A stretch of DNA of 64,000 bases. Origin: Hydrogenophaga palleronii NBRC 102513 (GTDB lineage Bacteria; Pseudomonadota; Gammaproteobacteria; Burkholderiales; Burkholderiaceae_C). The position numbers and the translations under genes are program-made. The stretch covers positions 62,001 to 126,000 of the forward strand of contig NZ_BCTJ01000011.1 in assembly GCF_001571225.1 (NCBI RefSeq), written 5' to 3'. A model generated the notes under the pieces. It saw only the letters and a list, made by a program, of their open reading frames with translations. It ran no database searches and was not told the origin of the DNA. This document shows, in pieces, positions 56,881 to 64,000 of the stretch (position 1 is its first letter; each line of letters begins with the position of its first letter).

Positions 56881-58550
56881 TCAAGAAATTCATCGACCGG
56901 CTGCTGGGCAAGACCAGCAGCACCCCGAGCCGCCGCGCCAACCCCTTTGGCAAGCGCGAAGACGTGCCGGTGGCCGTGCACGGCATCGACCGCTCCTTGG
57001 TGGACCAGCGCGCACTGGACGTGGTGCACACCCTCAAGCAGGCCGGCTACGAGGCCTACCTGGTGGGTGGCGCGGTGCGCGACCTGCTGCTGGGCCTGCG
57101 GCCCAAGGACTTCGACGTCGCCACCAGCGCCACGCCCGAGCAGGTGAAGGGCCTGTTCCGACGCGCCTTCATCATCGGCCGGCGCTTCCGCATCGTGCAC
57201 GTGGTCTACGGCCGCGGACGCGAGCACGAGGTGATCGAAGTTTCGACCTTCCGCGCTTACCTCGACAGCGCCGATGCCGAGCAGGTGGCTGGCAACGAGC
57301 GCACCAGCAAGGGCGAACTTGCGGGCATGAAGCACGCCGTGGACGCCAGCGGGCGCGTGCTGCGCGACAACGTCTGGGGCCCGATCGAGCAGGACGCGGC
57401 GCGGCGCGACTTCAGCATCAACGCCATGTACTACGACCCGGAAACGCAGACCGTGGTCGACTTCCACCATGGCATCCGCGACGCCAAGAAGCGCACGCTG
57501 CGCATGATCGGCGACGCCGCCACGCGGTACCGCGAAGACCCGGTGCGCATCATCCGAGCCGTGCGTTTCGCAGCCAAGCTCAGCGCCCTGGGTTTCAGCT
57601 TCGACGCCAAGACGCTGGCGCCGCTGGCCTCTTCGCACACGCTGCTGGCCGACGTGCCACAAAGCCGCCTGTTCGACGAAATGCTCAAGCTGCTGCAGAC
57701 CGGCCACGCGCTGGCCAGCGTGGCGCAGTTGAAGGCCGTGGGCCTGGGCACCGGCATCTACCCGCTGCTCGACGTGGTGGTGCAGCGCGCCGACGACGAG
57801 TTCGTCAAGCTCGCGCTGCAGGACACCGACCGCCGCGTGAGCGAAAGCAAGCCGGTGGCGCCAAGTTTCCTGCTCGCCTGTGTGCTGTGGGCCGACGTGC
57901 GCAAGAACTGGAGCCAGCGCCTGAACCCGCGCCCGGGCCAGCGCCCGCCGCCGCCGTTTGCGGCATTGCAGGACGCGGTGGACGACGCCTTCGAGGCGCG
58001 CATCGGCGATGTCTCGGGCCGCGGCAAGCTTGGCGCCGACATGCGCGAGATCTGGATGATGCAGCCGCGTTTTGAAAAACGCGTCGGCACCTCGCCCTTC
58101 ACCCTGGTCGAGCAGGCGCGCTTCCGCGCCGGTTTCGACTTCCTGCGCCTGCGTGCCCAGGTCGGTGAAGTGGACGAAGAACTGGCGCACTGGTGGGAAA
58201 CCTTCAGCCTGTCCAGCGACGACATGCGCGAAGACATGGTGGACGCGCAGCGGCGCGAGAACCTGGCCAAGCCCGGTGCCGGCAAGGCGCGGCGCGTCAA
58301 ACGCAGCGACAGCGACCACCCGGCCCAGCAGGGCGCAGCCACCAGCGAAACGCCGGTTGACGCCGACCCGCGTTTCCGTGACGTGAATGCCGAAGGCGAC
58401 GAGGGCGTTGCAGCGGCTGTGCCGGCGCCGGGCGACGGCACGGACGCCCCGGCCAAGAAGCGCCGCCGGCGCCGCCGCAAGCCCGGCGATGCCGGTCGTG
58501 CCGAAGGCACTGCGGGCGAAAGCGGTGGTGGCTCGGTGGGCGAAGACTGA
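56877..58550 (+). CDS. pcnB: Poly(A) polymerase I
   Basis: This 557-residue class II nucleotidyltransferase has motif YLVGGAVRDLLLGLRPKDFD with the DxD in KDFDVATSA, then RRFRIVHVV and RRDFSINAMYYDP. It adds A-tails to RNA 3' ends for decay. A basic, low-complexity tail (about 465-557, with KKRRRRRRKPGDAGR) follows, common in beta-proteobacterial PcnB. ATG 56877 overlaps the HAD gene stop. folK starts nine bases downstream, the usual pcnB-folK pair. Confidence 0.95.
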   Translation: MIKKFIDRLLGKTSSTPSRRANPFGKREDVPVAVHGIDRSLVDQRALDVVHTLKQAGYEAYLVGGAVRDLLLGLRPKDFDVATSATPEQVKGLFRRAFIIGRRFRIVHVVYGRGREHEVIEVSTFRAYLDSADAEQVAGNERTSKGELAGMKHAVDASGRVLRDNVWGPIEQDAARRDFSINAMYYDPETQTVVDFHHGIRDAKKRTLRMIGDAATRYREDPVRIIRAVRFAAKLSALGFSFDAKTLAPLASSHTLLADVPQSRLFDEMLKLLQTGHALASVAQLKAVGLGTGIYPLLDVVVQRADDEFVKLALQDTDRRVSESKPVAPSFLLACVLWADVRKNWSQRLNPRPGQRPPPPFAALQDAVDDAFEARIGDVSGRGKLGADMREIWMMQPRFEKRVGTSPFTLVEQARFRAGFDFLRLRAQVGEVDEELAHWWETFSLSSDDMREDMVDAQRRENLAKPGAGKARRVKRSDSDHPAQQGAATSETPVDADPRFRDVNAEGDEGVAAAVPAPGDGTDAPAKKRRRRRRKPGDAGRAEGTAGESGGGSVGED

Positions 58551-58559
58551 GGCCAGCCC

Positions 58560-59033
58560 GTGCCATTGCGCCCTGAGGTGACGGCCTTCGTGGCCCTGGG
58601 CGCCAACCTCGGGCAGGCCGTGCAGGCGGTGCAGGCCGCGCTCGCGGCCCTGAACGATCCCGAGAATGGCCTGCGCCTGCAGCGCGTGTCCAGCCTGTAC
58701 CGCACCGCCCCCATCGAGTCCAGCGGGCCGGACTACATCAACGCCGTGGCACACATCGCCACCACCTTGACGGCGCCCGTGCTGCTCGAACGGCTGCAGG
58801 CCATCGAACAGGCCGCCGGGCGCGAGCGGCCCTACCGCAACGCGCCGCGCACGCTCGACCTGGACCTGCTGCTGTATGGCGAAGCACGCATCGACTCACC
58901 GCGGTTGACCGTGCCGCACCCGCGCATGTTTGAGCGCGCCTTCGTGTTGCTGCCGTTGCACGAGATCGCGCCAGAGCTGGTGAGCGCAGACATGCGCAGA
59001 GCGGTGTCAGCGCAAGCGATACAGGCCTTGTAA
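58560..59033 (+). CDS. folK: 2-amino-4-hydroxy-6-hydroxymethyldihydropteridine pyrophosphokinase
   Basis: This 157-residue HPPK enzyme of folate synthesis has FVALGANLGQAVQAVQAAL, SSLYRTAPIESSGPDYINAV, YRNAPRTLDLDLLLYG (the catalytic R..LDLDLL signature) and PHPRMFERAFVLLPL. It starts at GTG 58560. It is immediately downstream of pcnB and converges on pdxH. Confidence 0.95.
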   Translation: MPLRPEVTAFVALGANLGQAVQAVQAALAALNDPENGLRLQRVSSLYRTAPIESSGPDYINAVAHIATTLTAPVLLERLQAIEQAAGRERPYRNAPRTLDLDLLLYGEARIDSPRLTVPHPRMFERAFVLLPLHEIAPELVSADMRRAVSAQAIQAL

Positions 59034-59077
59034 AGGACCGCGCCGAGGCGCCACGTCTCAGGAGGCGCAGGGGCCGT

Positions 59078-59713
59078 TCAGGGCGCCAGGCGCTCGCGCA
59101 GCCAGCCACCATCGGCCTGCGCGGTGTAGCGCAGCCGGTCGTGCAGGCGGCTCTTGCGGCCCTGCCAGAACTGCCAGTTGCCCGGCTTGAGGCGGTAGCC
59201 GCCCCAGTGCGGCGGGCGGGGCGGCTGCAGCAGGAATTGCGCGCCGTACTTCGCGGCATTGGTCACCAGCACGGTGCGGCTTTCGATCACCTCACTCTGC
59301 GGGCTGGCCCAGGCACCGATGCGGCTGTCGAGCGGGCGGCTCTGGAAGTAGGCGTCGCTCTCCTCGTCGCTCACCTTCTCCACCACGCCTTCGATGCGCA
59401 CCACGCGCTCGAGCTCGACCCAGTGGAACTGCAGCGCGGCAAACGGGTTGCCCGCCAGCTCCTGGCCCTTGCGGCTGTGGTAGTTGGTGTACCAGACGAT
59501 GCCACGCTCGTCGTAACCCTTGATGAGCACGATGCGCGTGCTCGGCCGCAGGTCCGAGCCCACGGTGGCCAGCGTCATGGCGTTGGGTTCAGGCACTTCG
59601 CTGCGAATGGCTTCGGTGAGCCACTGGTCGAACTGTTGCAGCGGGTTCGCGTGCGAGGCCGACTCGCTCAGTTCGGCCTTTTCGTAGCTCTTGCGCAGGT
59701 CGGCGATGTTCAT
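59078..59713 (-). CDS. pdxH: Pyridoxine/pyridoxamine 5'-phosphate oxidase
   Basis: This 211-residue FMN enzyme makes pyridoxal phosphate. Motifs are [31 protein letters not shown] [34 protein letters not shown] and the C-terminal [17 protein letters not shown] with LREREAP-like end WLRERLAP. These bind FMN and substrate. It begins at ATG 59713 and reads leftward. It provides PLP for enzymes such as KynU and ArgD in this window. Confidence 0.95.
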   Translation of the reverse strand: MNIADLRKSYEKAELSESASHANPLQQFDQWLTEAIRSEVPEPNAMTLATVGSDLRPSTRIVLIKGYDERGIVWYTNYHSRKGQELAGNPFAALQFHWVELERVVRIEGVVEKVSDEESDAYFQSRPLDSRIGAWASPQSEVIESRTVLVTNAAKYGAQFLLQPPRPPHWGGYRLKPGNWQFWQGRKSRLHDRLRYTAQADGGWLRERLAP

Positions 59714-59757
59714 GCCGGCAGTATAGAAGCCGGGCTTTGCTTCAACTTTGTCTCAGG

Positions 59758-60378
59758 TCAATCGGCCAGGCTCAGCAGCTTCTGCAAGGCCTTGTCGTGG
59801 ATGCCGTGGTGCAGCAGGCCTTCGAAGGTCTGGCGCGCGTAGTCGAGCGTGGTGCCGTAGCGGCCGCAGGAGCGGGAGAAGATCTCGCGGTAACGCTCGT
59901 CGCTCAGCGTGCCGGTGAAGCTGGGGCTGCGGCGCGACAGCGTGAAACCCAGCGCCCGCACCGGGCCCTGCGGTGTGTCGCAGTGCAGCCAGCGCGGGTC
60001 GTAGATGGGGTTGGGCATCTCGCGCGCCCACAGCGTGGGCATCAGCGCCTCCACCTGCTCGTGCGGCACACGCAGCGCCAGGCCGGCGCAACTGCCGCCG
60101 GGCATGAGCGCGAACACCAGGCCCGGGCAATCGTAGGTGCCCCGGTTCACGCGGCTCCACATCTGCAGGCAGCGGTGGTAACCGCGCACACGCGCCGGGC
60201 GCTGTTCGGCGGCTTCGAACTCCGGCCGCCAGACCAGCGAGGCATAAGCGAACACCCAGAGGTCGGGGCGTGGCCCCTGGGCGCGCCACTGGGCCAGGGT
60301 GTCGGCCATCATTTGCGCGCCGTTTCTCAGGGCAGGATCGGGCAGCGCGGATGGAATCGTGGTGTCACGGTCGGCCAT
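59758..60378 (-). CDS. chaC: Glutathione-specific gamma-glutamylcyclotransferase (ChaC-like)
   Basis: This 206-residue protein has the ChaC-family start VFAYASLVWRPEFE (YGSL-type motif, here YASL), RVRGYHRCLQMWSRVNRGT, PGLVFALMPGGSCAGLALRV and the conserved catalytic-region Glu in WAREM. ChaC enzymes release 5-oxoproline from glutathione. The Gly of the usual YGSL is Ala here, a mild variation. It diverges from the OmpA-domain gene 51 bases away. Confidence 0.88.
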   Translation of the reverse strand: MADRDTTIPSALPDPALRNGAQMMADTLAQWRAQGPRPDLWVFAYASLVWRPEFEAAEQRPARVRGYHRCLQMWSRVNRGTYDCPGLVFALMPGGSCAGLALRVPHEQVEALMPTLWAREMPNPIYDPRWLHCDTPQGPVRALGFTLSRRSPSFTGTLSDERYREIFSRSCGRYGTTLDYARQTFEGLLHHGIHDKALQKLLSLAD

Positions 60379-60429
60379 TTACAATCTTCGTCGAGTTCTT
60401 TCCCATTATTCTTCACGGAGTGTTTCCCT

Positions 60430-60945
60430 ATGTCCTCTCAGGATGACGAACCCGAATACCGCGTTGTTGCGTTGGTGCTGATCAGTTTGGTGGTGTTGGT
60501 GGTGGGCTCTGTCCTGGGCATCGGCATCCACAAGTCGCGCGGCGCCGCAGTGCCGAGCACCGCGACGGCCGCTGTCGCCGCCCCTGCTGCTGCCGCCGCT
60601 GCCCCGGTGGGCGACGACGCCAGCGTGGTGGTCGAAAACGGCGTGGTCAAGTTCTACTTCGCCTCCGGCAAGTCCGACCTGGCCCCTGGCGCGCTCGACG
60701 CGCTGGGCGAAGCCATCGCCGCCGCCAAGGCCGGCAAGAAGCTGGTGCTGTCCGGCTTCCACGACGCCACCGGCGACCCGGCCTTCAACGCCGAACTGGC
60801 CAAGCAACGTGCCCTGGTCGTGCGCGACGCCCTGCTGGGCGCTGGCGTGGCCGAGTCCTCGCTGGAGCTGAAGAAGCCCGAGCAAACCACCGGCACCGGC
60901 GCCAACGCTGAAGCCCGTCGCGTGGAAGTGGCCATCGCGCCCTGA
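60430..60945 (+). CDS. OmpA-domain protein with single membrane anchor
   Basis: The 171-residue protein has one helix (about 12-32, VALVLISLVVLVVGSVLGIG) and an Ala/Pro linker. A compact OmpA-like domain follows (VKFYFASGKSDLAPGALDAL, AELAKQRALVVRDALL, EARRVEVAI). It is probably a periplasmic protein anchored to the inner membrane that contacts peptidoglycan. It is a single gene with its own terminator. Confidence 0.87.
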   Translation: MSSQDDEPEYRVVALVLISLVVLVVGSVLGIGIHKSRGAAVPSTATAAVAAPAAAAAAPVGDDASVVVENGVVKFYFASGKSDLAPGALDALGEAIAAAKAGKKLVLSGFHDATGDPAFNAELAKQRALVVRDALLGAGVAESSLELKKPEQTTGTGANAEARRVEVAIAP

Positions 60946-60965
60946 GGCTCTCGCCTCCCACCCGC

Positions 60966-60993
60966 AAAAAAGCCCGGCATGCCGGGCTTTTTT
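60966..60993. terminator. Bidirectional rho-independent terminator after the OmpA-domain gene
   Basis: AAAAAAGCCCGGC (60966-60978) and GCCGGGCTTTTTT (60981-60993) form a perfect stem around AT, followed by another T. It can serve both the rightward OmpA-domain gene and the leftward gloA. Confidence 0.92.
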
Positions 60994-61020
60994 TCGCCTG
61001 TACGGGATGTTTGCAGCGGG

Positions 61021-61431
61021 TCAGCGCAGGCCCTGGCCGGCGTCCTTCTCGGCGCGCTGGATCAACTCGATCTTGTACCCGTCGGGGTCCGTCACGAAGG
61101 CGATCACCGTGGTGCCGCCCTTCACCGGACCGGCTTCGCGTGTCACGTTGCCGCCGGCGGCCTTGATCTTTTCGCAGGCCGCATACGCATCGGGCACGCC
61201 CAGGGCGATGTGGCCGTAGGCGGTGCCGAGTTCGTACTGTTCGGTGCCCCAGTTGTAGGTGAGTTCGATCTCGGCCTGCGCCGGATTGCCCTCGTAGCCG
61301 ACGAACGCCAGCGAGTACTTGTACTCGGGGTTTTCGGAGGTGCGCAGCAGTTGCATGCCCAGCACCTGGGTGTAGAAATCGATCGAGCGCTGGAGGTTGC
61401 CCACGCGCAGCATGGTGTGTAGGAGTCTCAT
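61021..61431 (-). CDS. gloA: Lactoylglutathione lyase (glyoxalase I)
   Basis: This 136-residue enzyme turns the methylglyoxal-glutathione adduct into lactoylglutathione. Metal ligands His5, Glu56, His74 and Glu122 all match the E. coli Ni-type GloA positions. The short form without the Zn-type insert is typical of bacteria. It is five bases downstream of the thioesterase gene stop in the same leftward direction, so co-transcription is likely. Confidence 0.96.
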   Translation of the reverse strand: MRLLHTMLRVGNLQRSIDFYTQVLGMQLLRTSENPEYKYSLAFVGYEGNPAQAEIELTYNWGTEQYELGTAYGHIALGVPDAYAACEKIKAAGGNVTREAGPVKGGTTVIAFVTDPDGYKIELIQRAEKDAGQGLR

Positions 61432-61436
61432 GCGCG

Positions 61437-61979
61437 CTATTTTGCCGGCACTTCGAAAATCAGGCAGGTGGTTGTGGCATGGGCGTAGAGCTTGCCGTCG
61501 GGGCCGACGATGCGGCCCTCCGCCGTGGCCAGCTGGCGCCCGGCGTGCAGCACCTTGCCGATGGCGCGCAGGGGACCACTTCTGGCCGACGCCGCGCGCA
61601 CGATGTTCACGCTCAGTTCCGCCGTGGTGTAGGCGCGTCCCGCGGGCATCACCGTGTGCACCGCGCAGCCCACGGCGGAGTCCAGCAGCGTGGCGTACCA
61701 GCCGCCATGCACGCTGCCCAGCGGGTTGTAGTGCTTGAGCTGGGGTGTTCCCTGGAGCACGGCGTGTCCCTCACCGATCTCGACCAGGGAAAAATCCAGC
61801 GTGTCGGCAATGTGGGGATAGGGCAGCCGGCCTTCGAGCATGGCCTGCATCTGCTGCAGGCCGGTTAGGCCCGCCAGGTCGGCGGGACGGGCCAGGCCGG
61901 CGCCCGCGCCGCCGCGCAAGCGTTGCGTGACGGCGTCGTATTGATCGGTCCACTGGGCCAGGGTGTCTTCAGGGCTCAT
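61437..61979 (-). CDS. PaaI-family hotdog thioesterase
   Basis: This 180-residue acyl-CoA thioesterase has [22 protein letters not shown] (catalytic-region HGG) and the C-terminal [19 protein letters not shown]. It is of the PaaI/YigI type; the acyl-CoA substrate is unknown. ATG 61979 has GGAAA at good spacing, and the longer frame reaches into the operator. It diverges from a MarR gene across a palindromic spacer, so MarR probably controls it. Confidence 0.9.
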   Translation of the reverse strand: MSPEDTLAQWTDQYDAVTQRLRGGAGAGLARPADLAGLTGLQQMQAMLEGRLPYPHIADTLDFSLVEIGEGHAVLQGTPQLKHYNPLGSVHGGWYATLLDSAVGCAVHTVMPAGRAYTTAELSVNIVRAASARSGPLRAIGKVLHAGRQLATAEGRIVGPDGKLYAHATTTCLIFEVPAK

Positions 61980-62007
61980 GAGGTTTCCTTTAAAAAAAAC
62001 TTGCAGG

Positions 62008-62032
62008 TACAATTATTGTAGATACAATTATC
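62008..62032. promoter_or_regulatory. Double palindromic operator for the MarR regulator
   Basis: TACAATTATTGTA (62008-62020) is a perfect 6+1+6 palindrome. GATACAATTATC (62021-62032) follows directly and repeats TACAATTAT. The array ends two bases before the MarR ATG at 62035, and sits 29 bases from the divergent thioesterase start. AT-rich palindromes of this size are typical MarR sites. Confidence 0.75.
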
Positions 62033-62034
62033 AG

Positions 62035-62499
62035 ATGCCTTCTGACACCCTCGCGTCATCCGTCACCCCGGTGGGTTGCACCAACTTCAAGCTGCGCCAG
62101 CTCACGCGCCGCGTGACCCAGCACTACGACCAGCACCTGACCGGCTCGGGGCTGAAGATCACGCAGTACTCGCTGCTGACGCATGTGGACCGGCTCGGGC
62201 CGCTGGCGCCGGGGGCGCTGGCGCGGCGCATGGACATGGGCGCTTCCACGCTGACGCGCAACCTGCAGCCGATGGTGGCGGCCGGCTGGCTGGCGCTGGG
62301 CGAGGGGGCTGACGCGCGCAGCCGCAGCGTGCACATCACCGACACCGGGCGCGAGCTGCGGCGCCAGGTGCAGCGGCGCTGGAAAGCAGCGCAGGTGGCG
62401 CTCAACGAGAAGCTGGGCGTGGCCACGGTGGCCGCGCTGCACGCGCTGCTGGACCAGGGGCTGGCGGCGTTCCACGAGGAGGACATCGATGCCGACTGA
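62035..62499 (+). CDS. MarR family transcriptional regulator
   Basis: This 154-residue winged-helix protein has LKITQYSLLTHVDRLGPL, the recognition region LARRMDMGASTLTRNLQPMV and wing GADARSRSVHITDTGREL. Start ATG 62035 is chosen; the frame extends upstream through its own operator, which is unlikely to be coding. No clear ribosome site remains between operator and ATG. It overlaps the MFS gene by 11 bases, so it may sense that transporter's substrate. Confidence 0.92.
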   Translation: MPSDTLASSVTPVGCTNFKLRQLTRRVTQHYDQHLTGSGLKITQYSLLTHVDRLGPLAPGALARRMDMGASTLTRNLQPMVAAGWLALGEGADARSRSVHITDTGRELRRQVQRRWKAAQVALNEKLGVATVAALHALLDQGLAAFHEEDIDAD

Positions 62500-63736
62500 A
62501 ACCGCCGCGGCCGTGCCGCAACGCGCGCCCTTTGCGTGGTGGCTGGTGCTGCTGGCCGCCGCGGGCACCTTCGCGCTCACCATGGGTACGCGCCAGACCA
62601 TGGGATTTTTCCTCTCGCCCTTGAATACCGCCACCGGCCTGGGCGTGGGCAGCATCAGCCTGGCCTTTGCCTTCGGCCAGCTCTGGTGGGGGCTCACGCA
62701 GCCCTTCGCCGGCGCGATTGCCGACCGCATCGGGGCCGGGCGCGTGCTGCTGGCCGGTGTGATGCTGGTGGCGCTGGGCACCTACCTCACGCCGCTCATG
62801 ACGAGCACCTGGGGTCTGATCGTGGCGATTGGCGTGCTGGCGGCCGGTGGTGCCGGCATGGCCGGGCCTTCCGTGTTGATGGCCGCCACCGCGCGGCTGA
62901 TCCCGGCCGAGCGACGGGGCATGGCCACCGGCATCGTGAACGCGGGCGGCTCCTTCGGCCAGTTCCTGATGGCGCCGCTGGCGGCCGCACTCACGGTGGG
63001 CCTGGGTTGGGTGGGCGCGCTGCAGGTGCTGGGCCTGATCGTGCTGCTGGCCTTGCCGGCAGCCTGGGTGCTGCGCGGGCCGGGTCCGGCGGCCAAGGCC
63101 GGTGCGGCGCCGGCACCGGTGGCCTTGCCCGCCGGTGAAGCCATCCGCAAGGCCCTGGGCACACCGAGTTACCTCATGCTGTCGGCCGGCTTCTTCGTCT
63201 GCGGTTTCCACGTCGCGTTTCTCGCCACCCACCTGCCCGGTGTGGTGGCGTCGTGCGGCCTGCCGGCGCCGGTGGGTGCCTGGGCGCTGGGCATCATCGG
63301 CCTGTTCAACATCGTCGGCAGTCTGGCGATGGGCTGGGCGGTGGGGCGCTGGCGCATGAAGTCGTTGTTGTCGCTGGTGTACGCCTCGCGTGCGGTGTCT
63401 GTGCTGGTGTTCCTGCTGGCGCCCAAGACCGAGGCGGTGATGCTCACCTTCGCCGCCGTGATGGGGCTGACCTTTCTGTCCACCGTGCCGCCCACGGTGG
63501 GCCTGGTGGCCAAGTTCTTCGGCACCGGCAACATGGCGATGTTGTTCGGCATCGTGATGCTGGCGCACCAGGTGGGTGGTTTCCTTGGTGCCTGGCTGGG
63601 TGGCCAGGTGTTCGAGGCCACCGGCAACTACGACTGGGTCTGGTACATCGACATCGTGCTGGCGGTGGGCGCGGCGCTGATCCACCTGCCGATCCGCGAG
63701 GCCGCGGTGGTGCGGCGTGTTGCCGTGGCGGCCTGA
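62489..63736 (+). CDS. MFS transporter (OxlT/MCT-like)
   Basis: This 415-residue protein has 12 predicted helices. MTMGTRQTMGFFLSPL-like first helix (TMGTRQTMGFFLSPL), loop motif GAIADRIGAGRVLLAG and ATARLIPAERRGMATGIVNAG match the monocarboxylate/oxalate-type MFS group. The substrate is unknown. ATG 62489 overlaps the MarR gene, preceded by GAGGA. Regulation by the MarR protein is likely. Confidence 0.92.
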   Translation: MPTETAAAVPQRAPFAWWLVLLAAAGTFALTMGTRQTMGFFLSPLNTATGLGVGSISLAFAFGQLWWGLTQPFAGAIADRIGAGRVLLAGVMLVALGTYLTPLMTSTWGLIVAIGVLAAGGAGMAGPSVLMAATARLIPAERRGMATGIVNAGGSFGQFLMAPLAAALTVGLGWVGALQVLGLIVLLALPAAWVLRGPGPAAKAGAAPAPVALPAGEAIRKALGTPSYLMLSAGFFVCGFHVAFLATHLPGVVASCGLPAPVGAWALGIIGLFNIVGSLAMGWAVGRWRMKSLLSLVYASRAVSVLVFLLAPKTEAVMLTFAAVMGLTFLSTVPPTVGLVAKFFGTGNMAMLFGIVMLAHQVGGFLGAWLGGQVFEATGNYDWVWYIDIVLAVGAALIHLPIREAAVVRRVAVAA

Positions 63737-63750
63737 GCAGGGCCGGCGGT

Positions 63751-64000
63751 TCAGCGCAAGGGGTCGTTGTCGAACGGGTCGCGGCCGGGGTTGTGCGCTG
63801 GCGGGCGTTTGGCGCCGGGCAGGCGGCCTTCGAGCGGATCCTTGTCCAGCTTCATGGCGCGCGCTGCGCGGTTCATGCCGTTGGCCCAACCCTGCAGGCC
63901 CCGGTGCACGAAGGTGTCACCGGGCGGCGTGGCTGCCTGAGGCTGGGCTGGTGTGGCCTGGCTCGCCGGGCGCACCTTGCCGGCCGTGTTGGCCTTGGCG
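63751..64000 (-). CDS. C-terminal end of an unidentified protein (cut by window edge)
   Basis: The leftward frame stays open from the right edge to the stop at 63751. About 82 residues are visible, including AKANTAGKVRPASQ, GDTFVHRGLQGWANGMNRAARAM and the end GRDPFDNDPLR. The Ala/Pro/Gln-rich start suggests a flexible linker before a short conserved end. A GTG at 63975 could be read as a start, but the frame continues upstream, so this is more likely the tail of a longer protein. No family is recognised. Confidence 0.6.
   Translation of the reverse strand, partial: AKANTAGKVRPASQATPAQPQAATPPGDTFVHRGLQGWANGMNRAARAMKLDKDPLEGRLPGAKRPPAHNPGRDPFDNDPLR

Noticed and set aside
62402..63889. 495-codon leftward frame opposite the MFS gene
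   Set aside because: His/Gln/Arg-rich antisense shadow of a 12-helix transporter.

Overview
The window is GC-rich, densely coding chromosomal DNA from a betaproteobacterium. The gene content and order point to Burkholderiales, most likely Comamonadaceae (Hydrogenophaga/Acidovorax-like); this is an inference from gene order and protein character, not a database match. Examples are a GntR gene next to sdhCDAB with divergent mdh, DUF3579-argD-argF beside rpsT/murJ, kynBUA, purM/AI-2E/hda/HAD/pcnB/folK, and a fused Mrp A/B antiporter. I see no tRNA, rRNA, CRISPR array, prophage or insertion sequence. Both window edges cut genes.

Layout. 1-8.8 kb: TCA-cycle block, with sdhB (partial), sdhA, sdhD, sdhC and a GntR/HutC regulator leftward, then mdh, a CitE-like lyase with an apparent 3' frameshift, and acnB rightward. 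8.8-10.6 kb: a sulfide/persulfide module made of rhodanese, a SqrR/BigR-like ArsR repressor and a persulfide dioxygenase-like hydrolase. 10.6-12.0 kb: an XRE regulator and a small membrane protein on either side of a perfect palindrome. 12.2-18.4 kb: a six-gene Mrp-type Na+/H+ antiporter operon, followed by a tiny DUF3309 gene. 18.9-26.3 kb: acnA, an S1C protease, and a MoxR/DUF58/VWA operon. 26.4-29.8 kb: a flavin monooxygenase, a Bug/TctC binding protein, a degraded region with a heptamer repeat, and a GNAT enzyme. 29.9-33.6 kb: an OmpA lipoprotein, a CHASE2 adenylate/guanylate cyclase and a FecR protein.

33.8-36.7 kb: tryptophan-to-anthranilate operon kynBUA. 36.8-41.4 kb: YkgJ-like protein, rRNA-type methyltransferase, an unknown protein, argF, argD and DUF3579. 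41.5-45.2 kb: rpsT, murJ, a SirB1-like protein and an NAD(P)-binding protein. 45.3-50.8 kb: an AprA-like flavoprotein and two-cluster ferredoxin joined to a complete sulfonate/nitrate-type ABC importer with two different permeases. 50.9-53.1 kb: a radical SAM protein overlapping a methyltransferase that carries a C-terminal nucleotidyltransferase-like domain. 53.2-61 kb: purM, an AI-2E permease, hda, a HAD phosphatase, pcnB, folK, pdxH, chaC and an OmpA-domain protein. 61-64 kb: gloA, a thioesterase, a MarR regulator, an MFS transporter and the end of an unknown gene.

The most interesting parts are: (1) the radical SAM + methyltransferase/nucleotidyltransferase pair; (2) the AprAB-like redox pair in one apparent operon with an ABC importer; (3) an identical 14-mer operator-like palindrome at the GntR/mdh promoter and again upstream of argD/DUF3579; (4) perfect palindromes beside the XRE and MarR genes; (5) a dispersed GC-rich repeat lying between genes of several operons.
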